Shown: piece by piece, positions 58,671-64,000 of the stretch
Layout of the letters: every line of letters begins with the position of its first letter
Numbering within the stretch: the stretch's first letter is position 1
Assembly: GCF_034702125.1 (NCBI RefSeq)
Contig: NC_085875.1
Location: 47,681,770-47,745,769 of the forward strand
DNA: 64,000 nucleotides
Reading direction: 5' to 3'
Origin: Engraulis encrasicolus
Lineage: Eukaryota; Chordata; Actinopteri; Clupeiformes; Engraulidae
Notes under the pieces: generated by a model
Database searches by the model: none
What the model was told of the DNA's origin: nothing
The model's input: the letters and a program-made list of their open reading frames with translations, nothing else
Program-made: the position numbers and the translations under genes

Positions 58671-58740
58671 GAGAAGCACAATGCATCTTTGCCTGAAATG
58701 CGCTGTACAAATAAACTGGCCTTGCCTTGCCTTGCCCTAC
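58671..58740 (+). mobile_element. LINE 3' tail with (CCTTG)n
   Basis: GCATCTTTGCCTGAAATGCG followed by CTGTACAAATAAACT and CCTTGCCTTGCC repeats. This is a common fish LINE terminus. The SINE at 58491 is inserted within it. Confidence 0.65.
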
Positions 58741-59024
58741 CTTGTCTCCCTCTGGTCATGCTGATCTCTCTTCTCCCCCATCATGCATTGCTGACTCATG
58801 AGCCCTCATGAGTGGGGCCTCTATTCATCCACTGTGACCTCCCATCCCTCACATCACATCACGGCCATGCTGAAATAACCAGTGTGGTTTTTAAAAAGGG
58901 GATTTCTGTCGGCTCCATGAGTAACATAGTCACCATCCACCATGAGTAACACAGTACTGTCTGTGTCTCTGTCCTCTGTCTTTCTTTTTCTGTTTTTGTT
59001 TTCAGTCATTGTTTAACTTTTTTC

Positions 59025-59075
59025 TTTCTTTCTTTCTTACATGTTTTCCTACTTTGTTTCTTTGTCCAACCATCC

Positions 59076-59114
<39 letters not shown>

Positions 59115-59160
59115 TATTTCGTTCTTTCTTTCCTGTCTTTCTTTGTCTTTCCTATTTTGC
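59025..59160. repeat. (TTTC)n repeat
   Basis: TTTC units, best at 59080-59116, with C/T-rich DNA continuing to about 59430. Confidence 0.93.
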
Positions 59161-59539
59161 TTCATTCTCTATCCTTCCCTCCCGCCCTCCTTCTGATGGA
59201 ATCCTAACAAATGATTCTTGCACCTCCTGACCCAGTTTTGAGACCCCTATCCAACCCACCTCCCCCATCACCTCCTCTCTCCCTATCCATCTCTCCTCTC
59301 CCACACCACTCCCTCTCCTCCACTCCTCTCACTCCCCTCTCCTTCTCTCCTCTTCTCCACTCCCCACATCCTCCCACTCCTCCACTCCCCCACCTCTCCC
59401 ACTCCTCTCCTCTCTTCTTCTCTCCTCTCCTCCCCTCGGACGGGGAGGGGATAGACTTATGGGATGGTTTTCATGGCCAGCTGCAAAATCAACATTTACT
59501 TTCCAGCTAAACATTTTCACGAAGCCTGAGTTACAATGA

Positions 59540-59735
59540 TCAGACAGACAAACAGAAAGACAGACAGACAGAGAGACAGACACACAGTCACACAGACATA
59601 GAGACAGACACACAGTCAGTCAGTCAGTCAGTCAGTCAGTCAGTCAGACAGACAGACAGACAGGCAGTCAGACATACAGACAGACATAGAGACAGACAGA
59701 CAGTCAGTCAGTCAGTCAGTCAAGCAGACAGACAG
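59540..59735. repeat. (CAGA)n/(CAGT)n tetranucleotide repeats
   Basis: Alternating blocks of CAGA and CAGT units, with (CAGT)n at 59612-59647 and 59701-59721. Confidence 0.95.
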
Positions 59736-60043
59736 AAACCCAATACAGCTGATCTCCCCTGCGGCTATTGCTGTATGCTGACACCATACTACTGTGCTGC
59801 ACTGCACTGTAACAGGTCGACTGGCCTGCAAAACCAGTTGGCTACGGTTCTCATTGGGCCACTCTCCATGCCATGCCATCACACACACTCGCAAAAATCT
59901 CTATCAGGGCATGCAATCTGATACACAAGGATCACACTGCCTCCTGGGAAACAGAATCAGAATCCACGTCATGATTGCATCTCCAGGACTTTCACTCTCT
60001 CCCTCTCACTCTTTCTCTAACACACACACGCACGCGCGCGCGC

Positions 60044-60044
<1 letters not shown>

Positions 60045-60133
<89 letters not shown>
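60045..60133. repeat. (CA)n microsatellite
   Basis: An 88-bp CA run, preceded by (CG)n at 60031-60042. Confidence 0.97.
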
Positions 60134-60141
<8 letters not shown>

Positions 60142-60295
60142 AGGAGAAATGTTTTTTTTTCCCTTTTGCTTCTTTCTCACACTACTAGGTTCTGGAATTT
60201 ATGATCCTTTATTCCATGATCTAAACTCCAGAGTGCCAGGGAGGGATACCCTGCGAGAAGGCTGGCCTGGCCTCCAACCTAAACAGCTGTACGAG

Positions 60296-60581
<286 letters not shown>

Positions 60582-61059
60582 AGAAGTCATGCCAAAAGAC
60601 CAGTCAGTCCATGTGCAATGATTGCTGAAGTCAGAATGAAACCAAACCGCTGCAAGATCACAACTTGCTGCAGAGAGTTTAATATCTGTACTCACACTAT
60701 TGGGAAAATCTGTTCCTGCATGAGAGAAGATCATACTAGACCACATATAATATTTTATAAGCACCAGAATCAGCATCAGGCATTGTATTCACCGTTCCAC
60801 ACCACTTCCAAAACAACATTCCATACCTCTGGAATGGTTGGACAGCAAGAGACTCCCACCCACCCAAGCCTTTTTTTTCTGGGTCACCCACGGCTTAATA
60901 CATTAAAAGACAAAAAAAATTCCCTCCACTCACTCCACACAGAAGATGGCTTTCAACCAAGCCTTAAACCAAATTAACCCTAACAGGATTCCACAGCTGT
61001 GCTCTCCATGCTAGCAAAGGCATCAAGGGTCCTGCAGACAGACCCCATGTGACCATGGG

Positions 61060-61217
61060 CAGGGAAGCTGACAAGGGGGTACAAAGGGGTCACTTGTCCC
61101 GGGCCCAGGGAGATGGGGGGCTCATAATTGGATCCTCTTTACATTGAATGTATTGCGTGAGGGGGGCACTTTCAGAGGAGTTTGTCCTGGGCCCAGCCAA
61201 AGCTGTCAGCGGCCATG
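61060..61217 (+). mobile_element. CAGGG-family hAT-like MITE, best copy
   Basis: The ends CAGGGAAGCTGACAAGG and AAGCTGTCAGCGGCCATG are imperfect inverted copies. The flanking 8-mers ACCATGGG and ATGATGGG match at 6 of 8 positions. The core has TTGTCCCGGGCCCAGGGAGA and ATTGAATGTATTG. Confidence 0.75.
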
Positions 61218-62166
61218 ATGATGGGAGAGAGGAACGGACAAGGACAGTCTCTCCTCTGATACTCCCATCCATCTCGCTGCTCAACAGATAAAAAGGTGAT
61301 GTGATCTTTAATGACTAACTGAATGCTTCTTTAATGGCTCGTTAGGGCAATGGCCATGTCACTCATGTGACTGCAGTTTTATTAATGACTGGACTCAAAA
61401 CGCAAGATCAAATGTGAAGATTTGACCCAGATCTCAGTGTGAAAAACAGAGCATCTATTCTGGTAGGATATGCAGTACTATGCTTACCACCACCCACAGC
61501 TCCAGTGTACACAAACAAGGTGTTAAGTGACTGAATATACGGCATGCGTGTCATGTCAAAATAAGACATATAGACTTACAGACCATTGTTGACTGTATGA
61601 CGGCGAGAGATATCAATACATTTCTGACACAGAAAAATGAGTCTTGTGCTTTATGAATAGGGTGCACTGAGCTGTGACACCCTGTGGTCTTTTCACCGTC
61701 GAGCGAGTTGCTCTCGAGTTTTGAAAAATGCAGTGTAGGCGGGGGTTACTCAAGCAATGCGTTGGCTGACTGGCGCTCAGCTGTTCAGTTGTAAGTTGAG
61801 GCGTACATTTTCTTTTTTTTCTTTAAAGAGGCACTCTGTTTTTGAGCTTCCCAGATGCTGTGAGGATGAGATGCCTGGTGTTTGAAATCTGGATTTGATG
61901 GGCTCCGCGCCTGTTGGGACTTGTACCTGAAGCTTTGGTCCTGAGGGCTGCAAGGAGGCTGGAGAGACAAGCAAGCCTACTCTCAACTCGAAAGAAAAGA
62001 GGGGTGAAAAATCAAAGCAGACTCCACAGGGATCAGTGGTAAAGCACTGTCTCAAAAAGAGGCAAAATAATCTTTCATCTCTTTGGTGCACTCTCATACA
62101 CATGTGTGCATGCACGCACACACACATACACACACATGCACACGCACACGCACACGCACACACCAG

Positions 62167-62167
62167 T

Positions 62168-62208
<41 letters not shown>
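62167..62208. repeat. (GA)n microsatellite
   Basis: A short GA run preceded by CA-rich DNA (62100-62164). Confidence 0.93.
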
Positions 62209-62211
<3 letters not shown>

Positions 62212-62529
62212 ATGAACAACTCTGTATTTCTATTAGCCTTAATCTCTTGATGATCTGCCATAATGCACTTTTTATTAGGGGATTGTAGATCACAGGGTGA
62301 CAGTGAAACACACCCACATACTTTTCTATACTCAAATAAGACAGACAGCTGGCCATGCCATACCATAGCATATATATTTGTTAATGCATGCCTAGCAAAC
62401 AGAAGGCAACATAACATTCCAGAGGGCCATGAATTATGCTGTGTTATACTCATTCAGGCCAACATAATCTGATACAGTACTTCCATGAATGTGAGAGTTC
62501 TGTCATAGTGATTTTATAATAGTATTCCT

Positions 62530-62726
62530 CAGCAAGGGCTCGCCAGTCCCCCAGGGGACTTTGGGAAGCCCTAGGGGGGCATTGAGATGGATACAGTTGG
62601 GAGGGGGTGGAGCTTAGTTGCCATTGGGAGGCATTAGTCTTTTATTTTGTAACAATAATGGGGGCATTGGCAGGCTCATGATGAGGTCAAGGTGGCGTTT
62701 GTTCAAAAAAGTTTGAGAGCCACTGC
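62530..62726. mobile_element. possible hAT remnant with GAGAGCCACTG end
   Basis: The right side AAAAAGTTTGAGAGCCACTG is the inverted form of the common hAT terminus CAGTGGYTCTCAAAC. The left end is worn (near 62530), and no TSD was found. Confidence 0.5.
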
Positions 62727-62731
62727 TTTAA

Positions 62732-63103
62732 AGGGGCACAAGGTAGGATGACATAATTTGCGCGGTGCCCGTGGCATGCCTGTCTCAAAAAATCTGCAAC
62801 GTAATGAAAAAATGCTGTTCAAATCAACTCGCTGTGAGATTGTTTTTCATCATGGAATGCCAGCAGTTGATACAAATCTGAATATGGTATGTAAAGCTTA
62901 TGCTTGTAATGCAATGTTTTCAAATGAAAAGCTTCCCACGACACTTGTTCGGACCGCACTGTCAAAAGTTGCATGTAGGGTTTTCTGACAACGGACAGTG
63001 GAAGCGGTCGCGAGAGCCATCATTCACTTACTAATGACTCGCATAAGCATCGACTGACTCGGGACGATGATCAATTTAACTTTTAATCCTACCTGGAGCC
63101 CCT
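62732..63103. mobile_element. TTAA-flanked MITE 3
   Basis: The ends AGGGGCACAAGGTAGGAT and ATCCTACCTGGAGCCCCT are inverted copies over about 18 bases, each bordered by TTAA (62728-62731, 63104-63107). The 76-codon frame inside is not recognisable as transposase. Confidence 0.85.
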
Positions 63104-63459
63104 TTAACAGAATATGTCATGACTCTGGCAATGTCTCAGCTCAAGCAGTTTGTCAGATGGATCTTGTTATCATCAATTTCTGGAAGGGTAACTGACTGAA
63201 AAGATAGGTCATGTGTGTCGCTTCATTGACTCTTGTGCTGTGTGTCTGACAAAACTCTCTCTCTCTCTCTCTCTGAGTGCCAATGTCTAAATCGTTGAGA
63301 AGACAGGCGGGGAGGTAAATATGTGTCAGCGAGTGTATGGCAAACAGTTCACTTAAATATGCTCCATTCAGGTCCTCCATTCAGACGCGTCCTTCATGCG
63401 AGCGAGTCATGCATGAAAACCAGATCAGCTTTTGTTCAGGTCCCCAGTCAGGCATTAAC

Positions 63460-63530
63460 ACCCCACTCTACACCACATCCCCAACACCACACCATACCAC
63501 ACCCCCACACCACACCACACCACACAGGCA
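63460..63530. repeat. CCACACCA-rich simple repeat
   Basis: Irregular CACACCAC units, with C-rich DNA on both sides. Confidence 0.8.
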
Positions 63531-63659
63531 CCAGACGGCTAGAGCAACATAGTGTTGTTGATGTGAACCCCACATGCCCCCAAACCCCCACCCAGCAACC
63601 ACACACATCCACCGCCCAGCGTTTTTCTATGTTGGCCTGTCTGGCTGTGCCATTCATTC

Positions 63660-64000
63660 TTTAACCCCTGTGTTATAACCTTGCTGACACCACAATTTTA
63701 ATGAACAAGTCTTAATTTGCTATAACAGTAAGGTTATAACATAGGCTCTGCGCTAGGGGGTTAAGGCTCTCTGTAATGTCTTGGCAATGTTGTTATGATG
63801 TAAAGTTGAGTCTTTTCAGGAATGAGTGAACGGGTGGGCCCATCGTTGCAAAGAGGCTATTCTCGCCTTAAAAAACTCTCTGAGTTCAACCACACAGAAG
63901 TTATTAATGGATTAAGACATGCTCCCCCCCGCCCAAAACCCCTACACACTTGCTGTTACCAGAATGGCAATGCTCAAATCATAATGCATTACTAAAAACT
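63660..64000 (+). repeat. GTTATAACATAGG-family repeat, runs off the window end
   Basis: TGTGTTATAACCTTGCTGAC and GTAAGGTTATAACATAGG lie inverted to each other, followed by words shared with 15230-15400. The last 50 bp match 44785-44830. All four pieces are probably one repeat family, whose full length cannot be seen here. Confidence 0.55.

Overview
The window is teleost fish nuclear DNA. It carries one recognisable protein-coding gene, on the minus strand: an NHSL1 (Nance-Horan syndrome-like 1) orthologue. The fish assignment rests on spliced vertebrate-type exons with GT/AG borders, the close match of the conserved blocks to vertebrate NHSL1, the tRNA-derived SINEs and hAT/TTAA MITEs typical of ray-finned fish, and very long AC/AG microsatellites. 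I cannot name the species, or say whether this is the a or b teleost paralogue.

The gene runs from high to low coordinates. Eight coding exons join in frame into 1,840 codons plus a stop: 36201-36255, 32608-32760, 24920-25047, 20283-20481, 16390-16521, 10485-14276, 8833-8965 and 3719-4649. Every junction has a GT donor and an AG acceptor with matching phase. A second candidate 5' coding exon at 51564-51930 ends in the same phase as exon 1. It would give an isoform with a different, Pro/Gln-rich N terminus. The 3' UTR extends to about 1500, where three overlapping AATAAA signals lie on the minus strand. A long imperfect hairpin begins just after the stop codon.

The rest is intron, 3' flank (1-1500) and 5' flank or further intron (52-64 kb). 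It holds many non-autonomous transposons whose ends can be read from terminal inverted repeats and target-site duplications: hAT-like, TTAA-flanked, foldback, and a 1.4 kb element full of AAGTGTACTT-type words. There are also several SINEs, LINE 3' tails, and dozens of microsatellites, some over 100 bp and one near 280 bp. Repeats approach within 20-55 bp of several splice sites. Exon 4's acceptor is preceded by about 110 bp of (GT)n in the transcript sense.

I saw no tRNA or rRNA gene, no CRISPR array, no second protein gene and no evidence of a new multi-gene system. The most interesting points are the alternative first exon, the lineage-specific coding tandem repeat in the large exon, the repeats crowding the splice sites, the 3' UTR hairpin, and a hairpin element flanked by a retroposon-like 16-bp direct repeat.
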